This document shows positions 27,050-39,400 of a DNA stretch of 64,000 bases, one piece after another. Below the pieces are notes generated by a model. That model was not told the origin of the DNA. It did not search any database and was given only the letters and a program-made list of their open reading frames with translations. The translations under genes were made by a program, and so were the position numbers. Origin of the DNA: Rhabdornis inornatus (lineage: Eukaryota > Chordata > Aves > Passeriformes > Rhabdornithidae); NCBI GenBank assembly GCA_013397075.1, contig VWZS01004485.1:1614299-1678298 (forward strand), given 5' to 3'. Positions within the stretch are counted from its first letter, which is position 1. Every line of letters starts with the position of its first letter.

Positions 27050-27244
27050 AAAGCTCTCTGGCCACTGGAACAGGTTCCCCAGGGAAGTGGTCACAGCACC
27101 AAGCCTGGCAGAGTTCAAGGTGTATTTGGACAATGCTCTCAAGCACATGGTGTGACTCTTGGGGATGTCCTTTGCAGGGCCAGGATCTGGACTCAATGAT
27201 CCTTGTGAGTACCTTCCAACTCAGGATATTCTGTGATTCTGTGC
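27050..27244 (+). repeat. CR1 LINE, 3' end fragment
   Basis: CACTGGAACAGGTTCCCCAG, then GGAAGTGGTCACAG..ACATGGTGTGACTCTTGGGG..CTCAGGATATTCTGTGATTC, is in sense orientation. Confidence 0.94.
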
Positions 27245-27430
27245 TAATACACATGAATGCACATAAACTCAAAATAGACCAGAAGAAAAGTACGCATCCA
27301 GATTTTAGGTATTCTATTTGACCTAGCTGTGTGCTTAATTTTTTTTCCCCAGCCACAGTGTGCACAAACATAGAACTCCTTCCAGAGAGAAAAAACTAAA
27401 TCAAAGCAAAATTGCAGCTATTTATTTCAC

Positions 27431-27548
27431 TGAATCCTAGAATCATTTATGTTGGAAAAGAGTTCTAAGGTGATAGAATCCAAATGCTAACCCAGCACTG
27501 CCAAGCCCGCCACTAAACCACGTCCCTAAGTGCCACATCTACAAATAC
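27431..27548 (-). repeat. CR1 LINE, 3' end fragment
   Basis: GAATCCTAGAATCATTTATG then TTGG..AACCCAGCACTGCCAAGCCC..ACTAAACCACGTCCCTAAGT is a reverse-complemented terminus about 190 bp from an oppositely oriented CR1 of another subfamily. Confidence 0.9.
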
Positions 27549-27978
27549 TGCAACACTTTCTCCAAAGGCTGAGCAGGGCCAGAGGAAAAACAAATGCATA
27601 TGTGATCCCAATACAAACAATGGAGGGGCTGGATCTGGACTGCGCTTCCAACCTCATCATGGTATCTTCTCATATCTGGCTTTTCCTCCTTTCTTTCAAA
27701 ATCCAAGGCTGCCTTTCCCACCACATGCTTTTTATTTTTAAAATCATGGTACACTAAGCTTACAAAGACGTTATCCTGTTTCTTATTCTGTTACCGTTTT
27801 ATATCATGAAATACCTGAAATTTGAGTGTAACATTCCTGCTCGGGGTTATAAAAACCCTCCTCAAAAACACAGAAACAAATAGAAAGAAAATTATAGTGC
27901 AGATGAAGAGAACAAATAAAAAAGAGAAATGCAAAACTAATTGTGAAATAGGGGAATTACTTTAACAAAATTCAGTAT

Positions 27979-28069
27979 CTGCTTAAGAGGTTTATCAGAA
28001 CATAAAACAAAGAATGAAACACCTGCTTAAGAGGTTTATCAGAACATAAAACAAAGAATGAAACACCTG
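27979..28069. repeat. perfect 44-bp tandem duplication (2.07 copies)
   Basis: The unit beginning CTGCTTAAGAGGTTTATCAG and ending AAGAATGAAACAC occurs at 27979-28022 and again at 28023-28066 with no mismatch, followed by CTG of a third. It is surrounded by unremarkable intron. Confidence 0.97.
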
Positions 28070-30102
28070 GTTTCAGGTTAATCTGTTACATTCAGCACTG
28101 TAAACAGGAGCCCTGAAAGAATGAAATCAGCCCCAAAGAATGCTCATCTCTGCTTAGCCAGGGCAGAAGTCACCAAGGCTTACTGGTGTCACAGTTAAAA
28201 CTCTCCATAGAGAAAAAAGAAAAAGAAATACAAAAGTTTTAGAGTCTTGGTAAGGTTCTAATAGCAAAAATAGCAAAATCACCAATAATCTTGTTTTGGC
28301 ATTGAAGTGGCCATGAGGAGAGCTGGGAATACTGTCGTCCATATAATGCATCAAATTAACTCACTGATTCTGGCTAAGTATGTATAGAGGCAAAGCTATT
28401 TGGCCAAATGCTTTCACTTAATGTATATACATTTAAGAATATAGGAAGAACTTAAAGAAACAAACTTGATTTTGAATATCTGCCATAAACTGCAAATTCA
28501 AGTTGGTCTGCGCTGGAACAAAGAATAATTTGATTTTTACGTCAGTGGAAGTAAACTTCCATCCTAACGTCCTCTGGAAAAGTTTTAATTGATGTCCCAG
28601 AGTGCTCCTTTATGTCCCAGAATCTCTAAGTGATGAATAAAATTAACTAAATAATTCCAAATATATCACTTGCCCGACAGCTTGTTTCAAACCCTAAATC
28701 AGTGTGAGTGCAGGACCACTGCACTCACAGTACATCAGTTTAAAAGATAAACATCCACATATGCAGTGCAGCCACCCAGGGCTCAGAAGGAATCAGCTCT
28801 TTTACATGGTTTAGCTTCACATGGCATAAAATAAAATGCATTTCTCAACAGAGATGCTCTGTTACATAAATGACAACTATTTGGTACTTTACTATAGGGC
28901 TTGCCAATCGTTTTTAAATCTCAGTTTTCTTACTGATGTCCTTCTGCCTGAGAACCCGAGTGCTCTGTGGGTGACTTGCAGGACAGCACATGCCAGATTG
29001 CCAGATTTTCCATAATTTTACAGGTTGTAGCACCCAGCAGGAACATGACAAGCTGCTGAGCTTAGCCAGGGCTCTCCTTGTGAATCTTTGTAATGCCATC
29101 AGGTTGTTACTGATTCAAGAGGATTGTCTCTGTTGAATGACGCAATCTTGATGTTGAACAGAGAGTAGAAATATGCAAATGCCATTTTCTTTTTGGTTTT
29201 TAGGACCAATTTCCCTCAAAGTTTAAAAATCTTACACAGAGAAGAAAAATCAGTCTGATTTCTAGACTTTACACCTTGTTATTCCTCACTCTGCTGCATT
29301 CAAGTATCTTGTTTAAGGAACATGTCCTACTGAAGCATGGATCTTGTGTCCCTTCTGCCTGCCTTCTGCTCCCTCCTGGATGGAAACAGCAAGGGAGCAG
29401 CCAGCTGCGAGGGAGGCAGGCTCTGTGAAGAGGTGCCCTATGCTGGACACAGGTGGTTCCAGCCAGTGTCACACCAGGACAGGAGAAACAAGTAATAAGG
29501 AAGAAAAGGGTAAGGAAAAAGGAGCAGCATAGAGAAACAAGCATGTCTTGACCCCAGCTCCAACCCCATGTGTGAGGGACCCCAAGTGCCTCATCTCCCT
29601 AAAGGCACTGAGTGGGACCTGAAGTGATGGCTAGAGGAAGGGAAGGTATCTGGAGTGAAGATGAAGCTCAAAATGAGGTGTTTTCCCCTAGTGTGAGTTT
29701 GTCATCTTTGTTTGTCAATATCCACTTAATAATTAAATGTTTATGTAAACTGGCAAGAAAGTTAAATTCCCTAAGTCAAATCTGCTTTGCCTTCAAAACA
29801 TCAATTATTCTGAAATTCCACTGTAAAAAGATATTAGTTCAGCACCTTTTATTTAGTCATTCTGTTTTCTGAAAAACCTACAAATTGGAGGTGAGACTGG
29901 ACCAGCAGAAGAAAGCAAAAGAGCAAAGTCTTTGGTTATGAAAGAAAATTGAGTACACAGTGTATCCTGTGCAGATGTGACCTCACTCGAGCTGGGCTCT
30001 GAAGGGAACACCTGACCTGTGGCTCTGTTTGTATGACAATCAGCCCAAGCTAAGAAAACTGCCCTTCTATAAGATGAATGTAGCAGAGTAGGAGAAACAA
30101 CA

Positions 30103-30470
30103 AATCATAAAATCATTGAATGGTTTGAGTTGGAAAGGACCTTTGAAGCTCATCCAGTCCAAGGCCCCTGTGATAAGCAGGGTCATCTTCAACTAGATCA
30201 AGTTATTCAGCGCCCCATCCAACCTGACCTTGAATATTTTCAGGAATAGGGCATTCACTAACTCTCTGAGCACCTGTGCTGGTAGTTTACCACCATCACT
30301 GTGAAACCCCTCTTCCTTATATCTAATCTAATCTAAATTAATCATCTTTAAACTTAACACCATTAGCCCTTATCCTGTCATAGCAGGTCCTGTTAAAAAG
30401 TCTGTCCCCATCTTTGACTTAGATGCCCTCCAAGTACTGCAAGGCCACAATAAGATCTCTCAACAAAGGG
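30103..30470 (-). repeat. CR1 LINE, 3' region
   Basis: AATCATTGAATGGTTTGAGT then TGGAAAGGACCTTTGAAGCT..CAGCGCCCCATCCAACCTGA..CATTAGCCCTTATCCTGTCA..GTCTGTCCCCATCTTT is a ~370-bp reverse-complemented CR1 3' end. Confidence 0.95.
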
Positions 30471-33087
30471 AAAGTGGGAGCAGTACTGTGGCCACAAGGA
30501 AAGTTGTCATATAAAAACAGAAACACATCAATTAGCAACTGATTAAACATATACATTTATATCCTTGTAGATCCTCTATAAAGAGGCACTTTCCATGAAG
30601 AAAGCTACACCTACTTCTTCCCACATACTCTATTCAAATGCATTGCTGTTGACCTCTCAATTCTTAAAAATGGCATTAAGCAAAAAACTTCAAAACACAA
30701 AACTCAATGGAACACAGCACTGTAGGTTTAGAGGATAATGAAACAATGTAAAGGGACTGAGGTTGAGGAAAAGTAACAGTGCCACAAAAGGAGCTCTATG
30801 ATACCTCATTGCTTAAGTAAACAAAGTGCCAAGGGCCATTTTAAGTATGAAACACAATGAAAATGACTGGAGAGTATAGCAAAACCAAAATTCTTTCAAA
30901 GAAGTCGCACAGAACCTTAAAAAATATACCTTACTTAAAACTACAGGAAAAAAAGAAGGCAATTCCCCTTGAGAAATGATCAAGGGAAAAACACCCTTGT
31001 AAATTTGAAAAAAATAGATTGTGGGTGCAAATAGGTGGATAGGACCTATTATGGTCCTATTTTGGGTGTAAATAGGTGTAAAAAAACAAACTTAACATAA
31101 TGGAATAAAAGCAAAAGGAAGAAATATTAAAAAAATATTTGATGTTAATAATGATGCTGAAAAGCACTTCATATCAGGAAAAAAATTATACTTGCCTGCT
31201 TTTCCAATCAGTATTTTGCTATTTTTACCATGAGAATACTTTTCAGCTTCATGCCAAGGGCAGCCAGGTAGATTTTATCCACAGCTACAACCATGTGGCA
31301 AATTCAACAATCTATAGTATAGTCTCCCTAGTGGAGAGGTTGAAGCTTTGTTGCCCTAAAACTCTTTTGTACAAACAGGTTAGCACTGAAATCAGTACTG
31401 TAGGCAGTGCTGACATTCTGACAGATGGGTGATGGAGACCTATGAGGTCTTTCCCCATCTTTACATTTTAGCATTCTGTCATTTCTCAACAGCGTTGTTT
31501 TGGCTAGAATCGGAGGCAGAAACACTGAATAAAAAAAATATTGTCTTAAACTGAATTAAAATAGGTGGGAACAGTGACTTATCTAGCAGCAAGTAACATG
31601 GCCCTTTTTCTCATGATGCAGCCACAAAAAGTAATACAAGGCAGCACTTTGAAACATGACCGTTCCTGGGTTATAGGATATCTTCTAGTTACTGATTTCA
31701 AGACATTTTTTGCTTTGTAAAATATAAACATTTAAGATGCTGCTCTTTGTATACATTATTAGTAGTGACCTGGAAAGGACTAGGAAAGTTCTTCACTGTC
31801 TGAATTTACTGTGTGAATGTACATATTAAAAGCCACTTATCCCACAAAACGTAACAAATTTCTTTGTACACAAAGACAACATTCACCTTTCACTGTATCA
31901 AACAACACATATAACAATCAAAGACATAAAACCTAGAAACTGCTAGAACTCATCTGAAGCAATATTGAGAAGATGGGTTTGCAAACTAATTACTGGAACT
32001 TCAAATGTCACAACCAGCTTTCATGCACTAAACAGCACCCCACAAAATACTGGAACATCAAATGGTTCAGAGGGTCAAGGCAGCCTCTCCCTCTAGTAAT
32101 AATAACAAAAACAGTAACAATAAAAAACATCTCCTGGATATCTGTCTCTGATACGATGGTGCTTTGGGTCTCTTATTTTAATGGAAAAGATGCAGGAGAT
32201 GGCTTTCAGAAATAAGCTTTGATAGCTGCTAGAAGGGATTAAAAAAAACATTTCCTGGCAAAGGAAACCAAAATTCATACACTATACATCAGGCACTAGG
32301 AGAGAACACCTGGAAAAAGACTAAGTATAGCATTTAGTAACACAAACAGAGCTGTCTGCTTAAGGCAGGAGGGAGAATACAGGAATCAAAGAGCACAGTC
32401 CTAAAAATATTCAGCTTCAGGAACTCAGATTTCTCTTGTGCCTGTACAACAGCATTTCAGCCTTGAAAACAATTCAACATCTATCCCAAGAAACTGGCAT
32501 TCAGACATGAGGCAGCCTTTTTCCCCCGAACCATTTGGACAGATCCAGTCTCCTCCTACCCTACCTGTTAGGCACCAATCCCACCCTCCAAATGAAACAC
32601 ATCCCCTCATCCAGTAAATTATGATGCCTGCCAGAAATATCACATTTACCATTCTCAGCCTGTTGTAAATCCTGACTTTCGCCATGGGACGTCTGGGAAA
32701 AATTAACACCTAATGTGATGGTCCTTTCCAAAAGCTAAGCAACCTCACAGGCAGATGCACCAATTCTGAGCACTAACATATAAAAACCCCACTGCAGACC
32801 TGACCCTGATACTAAATAAATGTTTGGCTGGGAGGACAAGAAATGGGAACATCGTGTGCTTCAGAGGAACGGGAGAAAAATGACATAGAAAATATTATAG
32901 CAAGAAGAACACAGAATCTGTGGGAGGCACAAGGTTTTTTAGGGCAGCTGTAACAAGGAGAAAGCAAGAGACTCCAAAGTTAAAGTCAGCCCATCCTTCA
33001 CATGCTACTATATGCTTTTTGACACATTTTGAAATGTCTTCTTCGATTACAAGTGCTCTACTCCCATACAAACAGGGGTTCAAGCAC

Positions 33088-33100
33088 TTTTTTTTTTTTT
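33088..33100. repeat. T13 homopolymer
   Basis: CAAGCAC followed by thirteen T and GCTATCAGCC. Similar runs occur at 38268-38280 (T13) and 42431-42446 (T16). Confidence 0.95.
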
Positions 33101-33945
33101 GCTATCAGCCCATCTGTTATTGAAGACCCTTTTGCTCACTTATTAGCTCAATACTGATCTGACATAGCTAGACCCGAATAATTCTTCAGGTTGTTGATCA
33201 TATACTTAACAATTCAGATGTGTGTCTATTCTGTACAATATTAGCATATTTTCATTTAAAAATATCCCATTGAATTTATATTTCATATGAAATGAAGATA
33301 CGTAGAAGAAAAAGATACTAACTTCTCTCCTTTCCAGTGCATTCTACCTGGCTTACTTAACCCAGTCACCAAAAGCCATCTGCTATTAAAATATTTCCAG
33401 CGCACATGACATGAATATAAATAAATAGCTTCTTCAAAATACTTGGAATTAGAAGTAGCAACACTTATTGATGTATAAATAGAACAAGTATCTTATTTTA
33501 TACATAATATTCAACATTATTGTGTGCTATCTGGTGATAAGCAGTAATACCCATATGTTCAATTTACATTTATTAATATTTATTAATAATTATTATAATT
33601 TTAAAGCCATATCACAATTAAATGCTTTTCAGGAAGTAAGAATTATAGGTAATATAGCTTTTTTCTTGATCATTAAAGTAATATAAAATTGAAGTACTGG
33701 CAATATATTTAATTCCAGGTATACAGAACTATGCATTCTCTCCCCAGAAAAATCACCAGCTTTTATAAAAGACAGCTTTTACTTCTCATTTTCTCATCAG
33801 AAAGAAGAGCTATGGTCAGACGTCTGAGTTCATTCAGTTCAGCAGAGTTCAGTTTAATTCATTTCCCCCCCAAAAGAAGCCTAATCCTCAGAATTTAAAT
33901 TTAAAAACATGCCTTATTTTAGAGATATGTTGCAGTTTTCCTTAC

Positions 33946-34050
33946 CGGAACTAAAGAATCAAATGAACCCTGTTCCCGACTCTCAATAGCTGAGATTGTT
34001 TTCAACCAGAGGAGATAGCTTGAAATATCAGATATTTCGGAATGCTCCAT
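33946..34050 (-). CDS. DLG2: DLG2 alternative first coding exon (35 codons, short N-terminus)
   Basis: On the minus strand an ATG at 34050 in good context (A at -3, G at +4) opens 35 codons, MEHSEISD..SYLLWLKTISAIE..FDSLVP. It stops at a donor, CCG|GTAAGG, with GT at 33944-33945. An in-frame TAA lies 22 codons upstream (34117-34119) with no intervening ATG, so the start is well defined. The exon ends in phase 0, and the next exon (20663-20716) begins in phase 0 with ASPAP. From memory, a mammalian DLG2 isoform has a 35-residue N-terminus with a central YQLLWDTIASL and a terminal FIP, followed by ASPAP. Length, the LLW..TI pattern, the final Pro and the phase all fit. Such an isoform lacks the palmitoylated cysteines and the L27 domain of the long forms, and so should be anchored differently. 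A pyrimidine stretch ending TTGCAG lies just upstream, so a spliced 5' leader is also possible. I see no convincing TATA box. Confidence 0.8.
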
Positions 34051-34659
34051 ACTGAAAGCTGCAAGATTAGCAGGACTGAGGTGAGACAGACTTGCAAAAG
34101 GAGGGCTTTGCCTGTGTTACATAAAGTTCTAATTAGATCCTTGGTACAAATTGCTTTCCTAAGAATAAAAAGTTAATCAAAAAGCCTCATTGGAAGAATA
34201 GGAGGGCAAGATTAGAGCCAAGACAGCTGCTTCACTTTGGGACAATCACACAACTGCCTAACTAGATTCTGTGCCACTATTCAGAAGTGAAAATATATGT
34301 GGGAAAATCGAAGTGTTCCCTTTTTGTTACTTTGGACTAAACTGTTCACACCTGGTTTACCTCAGGGGAACTCGGGAGACCTCTCTACTCTGAGATTCTA
34401 ATGCAGCAAGCACCTAAATATCAGACCCCCTGAATGTCACCACCAAAATATTTTCACAAAAATAAGAACATTTTGAAAAGAACTGAATACAGAAGTGGCA
34501 TGAGAACAAGTTTCACAAGGACTTCTGGTGACAAACTGTAAGAGCCGACCTATAACAATTTGTTTAATTTCACTAAATCTTAGAAAACTACCCAAATAAC
34601 CACAGGATAGCTGATGGATGATTTCTTATCTCTCCAAAAACATGCAATTCTAGTCTCCA

Positions 34660-34703
34660 TTTCCAAAGTACAGCTAAGAGCTCTCTTAGCTGTACTTTGG
34701 AAA
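34660..34703. repeat. perfect palindrome, 21-bp arms, 2-nt centre
   Basis: The left arm TTTCCAAAGTACAGCTAAGA plus G (34660-34680) is followed by CT and then by its exact reverse complement (34683-34703). The next base starts the AATTAGGAAAA..CTTCTTCACCCAGAG segment of a CR1 insertion, so the palindrome ends at the LINE's 5' truncation point. Confidence 0.97.
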
Positions 34704-34912
34704 ATTAGGAAAACCTTCTTCACCCAGAGTTGGGCACTGGAACAGGCTCCCCGGGGAAGTGGTCACAACACCAGGTCTGACAGAGTTCAGGAAGTGTTTG
34801 GACAATGCTTTAAGGCACATGGTGTGACTCTTGGGGATGATTCTGTGCAAGGCTAGATGTTGGACTCCATGATCCTTGTGGGTCCCTCCCAGCTCAGGAT
34901 ATTCTGTGATCC
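34704..34912 (+). repeat. CR1 LINE, 3' end fragment
   Basis: ATTAGGAAAACCTTCTTCAC then CCAGAGTTGGGCACTGGAAC..GGTCACAACACCAGG..ACATGGTGTGACTCTTGGGG..CTCAGGATATTCTGTGATCC is close to consensus and ~210 bp long. It lies about 0.65 kb upstream of the DLG2 alternative start codon and is antisense to it. Confidence 0.95.
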
Positions 34913-36124
34913 TTCAGAGGCCAGACATGACTGTTTTACCCACTGGTAAAATCCAGAGCACAAAAATCTTGAAGACTTCAATAAGGTCAAGACTTCAGTT
35001 ACAATGTCTTTTAAGGAGGACAGTATAGAATATTTGTAGGCTGTCTGCTCAGAAAAGTCACACAAAGACTGACATTACAGGTATTTCCTGGAACAAGATG
35101 CCATCCTTTGCCAAAGAAGCTCTAAAGCAAACGTGAATGTCAGAGTTGCTAAACAGCCATGATGAAATGGAAATATGGAAATATCAGATATGAAGGATGA
35201 AACACTGGAAGTAACAACTTTTAAATCCTCCAATTCCTTATCTTCTCATAAAAATGGGTGTCCAAAAGGAAGCAGGACGTAATTATTTGTTGAGAGGCAA
35301 GAGAGGTTGGAGAAGAGAGATTGAAAACTCCTAGTACAAGGGACAAGGAAATAAGTGGCCTTAAACAGTATGTCATTTACTGCATAATAAACCTTTCTGG
35401 TTTGTCACCTAGTAAGTTCATTTTGGGGCTCCAAACACTCACAATCAAATTGAAAAACAATGTCATAAGGACCGAAATACTTGACAAATCAAGCAAAGTT
35501 TAGAAAATAATGCTAATTTTTAGAAAACAAAGAAGCAGCATTAAAAAACCCTACAGGTTCACACAGTTTAGAGCAAAGTATTTCAAGTCTTTCACAATGC
35601 AGCATAAATACATTTCTGATGAACAGATTCTTTAAAAAAATTGATATAAAATTTTCAAATAAAAAAATGGTATGCAGCCTAATGCAAAAAGTGTACCTTT
35701 TCCCCAAGAAAACTAATTTCTGAAAAGACCTGAAGAAGACTGCAACAAAACCCATGTAGCTTTGCAGAGTGGAGATGAGGAAAAGAAGACAGAGTGCTGC
35801 TTCTCCCCTCTACTTCTTCACTTAAAATTGCACTGTTTAATGAGGAAATTCTACACTAATTTAAATGTTATAAAAATACTTCAGTATGAACTAAAATGCA
35901 ATATCCCTGTAAAGCATATTTCAGAAAACATCTCATTTGACAAAACAAACGTGTTCATTTACCGGCAACTCTAAAATATGTGAACTGTATATACCTAGGA
36001 GCAGGGAACTTTTCCTTTCCCTTCAAACTCCTTCCACAACATTCTGTACATTTGGTATAAGGGCTTGAACAGGCCTTTGGTTTCACCCAGTACAGTTGTT
36101 TGCACCAACTTATAAAATCAATTT

Positions 36125-36462
36125 ATAGAATGCTTTAGGTTGGAAGGAACCTGAAAGATCATCCAGTTCCAACCCCCCTGCCATGGACAGGGACACCTTC
36201 CACTGGACCAGGCTGCTCAAAGCCCCATCCAGCCTGGCCTTGAACACTGATAGGGATGGGGTGTCTGTACCTTTTCTGGACAACCTGTGCCAGTGCCACC
36301 CTCATAGTGAAGGATTTCTTCCTCATCTAGTTTAAACCTGCTTCCTTTCAGTTTAAACCAATTCTCACTTGTCCTGTCACTACACACCCTTGCAAAAAGT
36401 CTCTCTTCAGACCTCTTGTAGCCCCTTTAGATAATGAAAGGTTCTATGAGGTCTCCCTAGAT
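36125..36462 (-). repeat. CR1 LINE, 3' region
   Basis: TAGAATGCTTTAGGTTGGAA, then GGAACCTGAAAGATCATCCA..CACCTTCCACTGGACCAGGC..TTCTCACTTGTCCTGTCACT..TCTATGAGGTCTCCCTAG. It is a well-preserved reverse-complemented CR1 3' end of about 340 bp. Confidence 0.96.
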
Positions 36463-39400
36463 CCACATAATCAGTATAATTTGCTTCTCAGAAAAGTGGA
36501 AGACTTGAAAATGAGAGCATAAATAACTCACCAATTCTTCCTCAATTTGAAAGATAACGTTTCAACCATTATCTTCTAGGACATAAGAGGGATCACTTAT
36601 TGTGAAAATGGTTGCAACCAGTTTGTTTGTTGCATTACCTAGTGAGCTCCTTAAATAAAGATTAATTTACAGAGTACCTTGTCCTGTAAATATAAGCGAC
36701 CCAAATGGACTGTGACAGACACAGCTGAGTCCTCCAGCCAAGCCTCTGTGAAAACATCTTTAATAAAGGATAGAAAATATTGAGGAGAAGAGAGTAACAA
36801 CCGAACCAGAGCAGTAGATGGTACTGCATGGCAAAGAAGGCATACCCACAAAGAGACCACAGCCAGTGCATAACCCCATGCTGAAGAAGGTGCTCCCTCA
36901 GAGGGCCTGTTTTGCTTGTGACAGGAACTGGTGAGATTTCTCTAATTTTATTTCAGTTCATGTACTTTCTCTCTCCTGCTTTTCCAATTTTCTCCCTGCT
37001 GCAGGAGCAGTGAGAGAGTGGTTCTGTGGGGGCTGCCAGCTGAGGCCAACTCACCAAAACTTGATCTACCAGTTCTCCAATTAAAGTACCTTTCAGAACA
37101 CTTTCAGTGATGTTTTAAAAAATGACCTTATGGAATACGTAAAACTTTTCCACTATCTCTGAAAAATCACTACAGACATGTAATACCTCAGGTCAGGACA
37201 ATGATGACAAAACTACAATAAAGAACTCATACCAAATAAAGATAAAGGTATGACAAAAGCTGATGCAACTACATCCCATAAGAGCTCATACAGTTTATAC
37301 ACAAAGACACAACTCCCCCAGTTTTTTCTTTATATTTTATAGGGAAAAAAAGTATTCCATGTTTATTATGCCTTATATGTGTAATGCCATTTGTAACAGG
37401 TATTTATTTCTATGAAAACAGGTACTGCGGTCAATCAAGTAAATGGTAAATAATTTAACCAGAAAAATTACTTTTTATAAATTAATATAACAGATCAGCT
37501 GGGAATAGTCCGCAATGTCTCCAGAAGAGAATTTTAGAAATTGTTTAACTGTACCTCACCTTTTTAAACCTTTCCAACTGGATTACTGCCTTCCTACAAA
37601 CATTAAAAAGTTTAATTTTTAAAATAAATCTTAGATAATATCTTCTATAAAGCCTCATTGAAGTTTTGCCAATTGGTTGTTTACAAACCTCTAACGCATT
37701 AAGAGCAAATGACAGAGATAACTGAGTGGTTTACAAGGGAAATACTTTGCATTAGAAGAATAAGAACAATATAGCCATTCAATTTTTCATATAGGTTTAT
37801 TTACTTATAGTTGCAGAAATATATGGGCTGTTTCAGTCTGGAGGGCTTTGCTAGTTATTCTTATAGCATTTTCAAGGGATGTAATGATAGAGTAGAGATT
37901 GCTGAGTTCCAGCCCAAAAGTCCTTCATCACGATGTCTGAACTTTTGCATCTAATAATCAGAGGCAGTATTACTGCTTTGTATTACTTTCAGATCAACTG
38001 ATACTCTGCTTCACTAACTTTTCCCACTAGTGCTGCAGTAGTCAAAGAACAGTCATTGCAGCAATTAATTTTTTTCTTTTGTGTCCTTTAAACTTCTTTG
38101 CTGGATTGAATCTGAGTGCAAGATCTCTAAAAAAATGCTAATGTCTTTCCTCCTAGTCTGCCACTTTTGTTGAAAGCCCATTGTGATTTCAAGATAAATT
38201 TAAAATTACAAACAAAGGAAGAAGTAGCATTTTCTGTGTGTTTTATATAGTCAATCTTGAATTTTTATTTTTTTTTTTTTAAATCGTGCCAATTTACATA
38301 TCAGGTGGATTTTAAAAGGATTCTTTTTCTTTTATATAGAAATGGAAAAAAATAGCATGAATTTTTAAAAAGGAACAACTGCAGATTAGACTGCTACTTT
38401 GCAGTTCAGAAACTTTTGGGTTAATTTTAGCATTCAAAGTATTGCCAATAATACCAAGTCCCACCAACACTGACTGCATCAGAGTCACATGGGAACAGTG
38501 TTAAGCACTCTGCTGAACTGTGATCCACATCACTGGCTTCTTATTGAACTTCTGTATTTGAAGAAAAATATCTTTTAAAGAAGTTCCAGCTACATTTAAT
38601 GATTTTTTCTGCCATTGCTTTGCTCTTACATTTTCAGTACTTTCTCCTCTTACTCCAGGTTCACCAATTCAGTAGTACAAGAATTGTTTAAACTGTTCAC
38701 CAGCTCAGTACAACATCCCAGCAATCAGGTCAGCTCAAAATGCTGAAAGGAACATAATCTATGGATGGAAAAACTGGAAGTTGTGCTGGTTAAGAAATTG
38801 CTTTGTATCTCCAAGTCAGTATGTGCCTCACTCCAAGAGCATAGCCCTGCCTTTAGCTGAAAATTCTCATACATAGAACAGGCTGAGGCAAACTGCCTCT
38901 CTTCAACAAAAAACCCACTGCATCTTTCTACAGTGACATGAAGAACCACTAATCTCAAAAAGATGGAAATCCTACCAACATATGCACGCTCATGGACCCA
39001 GGAAGTCACTGAGAGCCCCAACCAAGAGGACTGAGCTTGATGCTGCACCTTAAGGGTGGCCACAACCAGCAAGGACCCTTAAAGGTCCAACAAGAACAGA
39101 TTTCAGATACCCTTCCACATAGATGGGTTAAAACTTAGAGCTGTTCAACAAACAGGGCAGGTAGGTTCAGTCTAGCTGTTGCCTTAGGACTAAGCTATGA
39201 CAAAGCTTGAAAATTAAGCTCTCCCTCTGTTCTGTGTACAATCCACAAAAAAAACATTTGTTAACTTTCCTACCTCAGCCTTCCCAGCGTGAAATGAAAT
39301 GAACATTGACCTAACTCACAAATGTATCAGAAAACAAAAGAATCACATAGCTGTTCCTTCTGAGGTGCTTTAAGAAATGTCAAGACATCAGGCAGTAATG

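Larger units (their letters stand above)
20717..33945 (-). other. DLG2: DLG2 intron between alternative first exon and 54-nt exon
   Basis: This intron of about 13.2 kb is bounded by the donor at 33945 and the acceptor at 20717. It contains CR1 pieces at 22.7, 25.6, 27.1, 27.4 and 30.1 kb, a T/G-rich tract at 23.9 kb and a 44-bp duplication at 28.0 kb. I see no further gene or exon in 20746-22679, 23401-23900, 24000-25640, 28070-30100 or 30470-33940. Confidence 0.7.

Noticed and set aside
38725..39072. 115-codon minus-strand frame
   Set aside because: No recognisable domain, and phase and splice context do not fit DLG2; probably chance.
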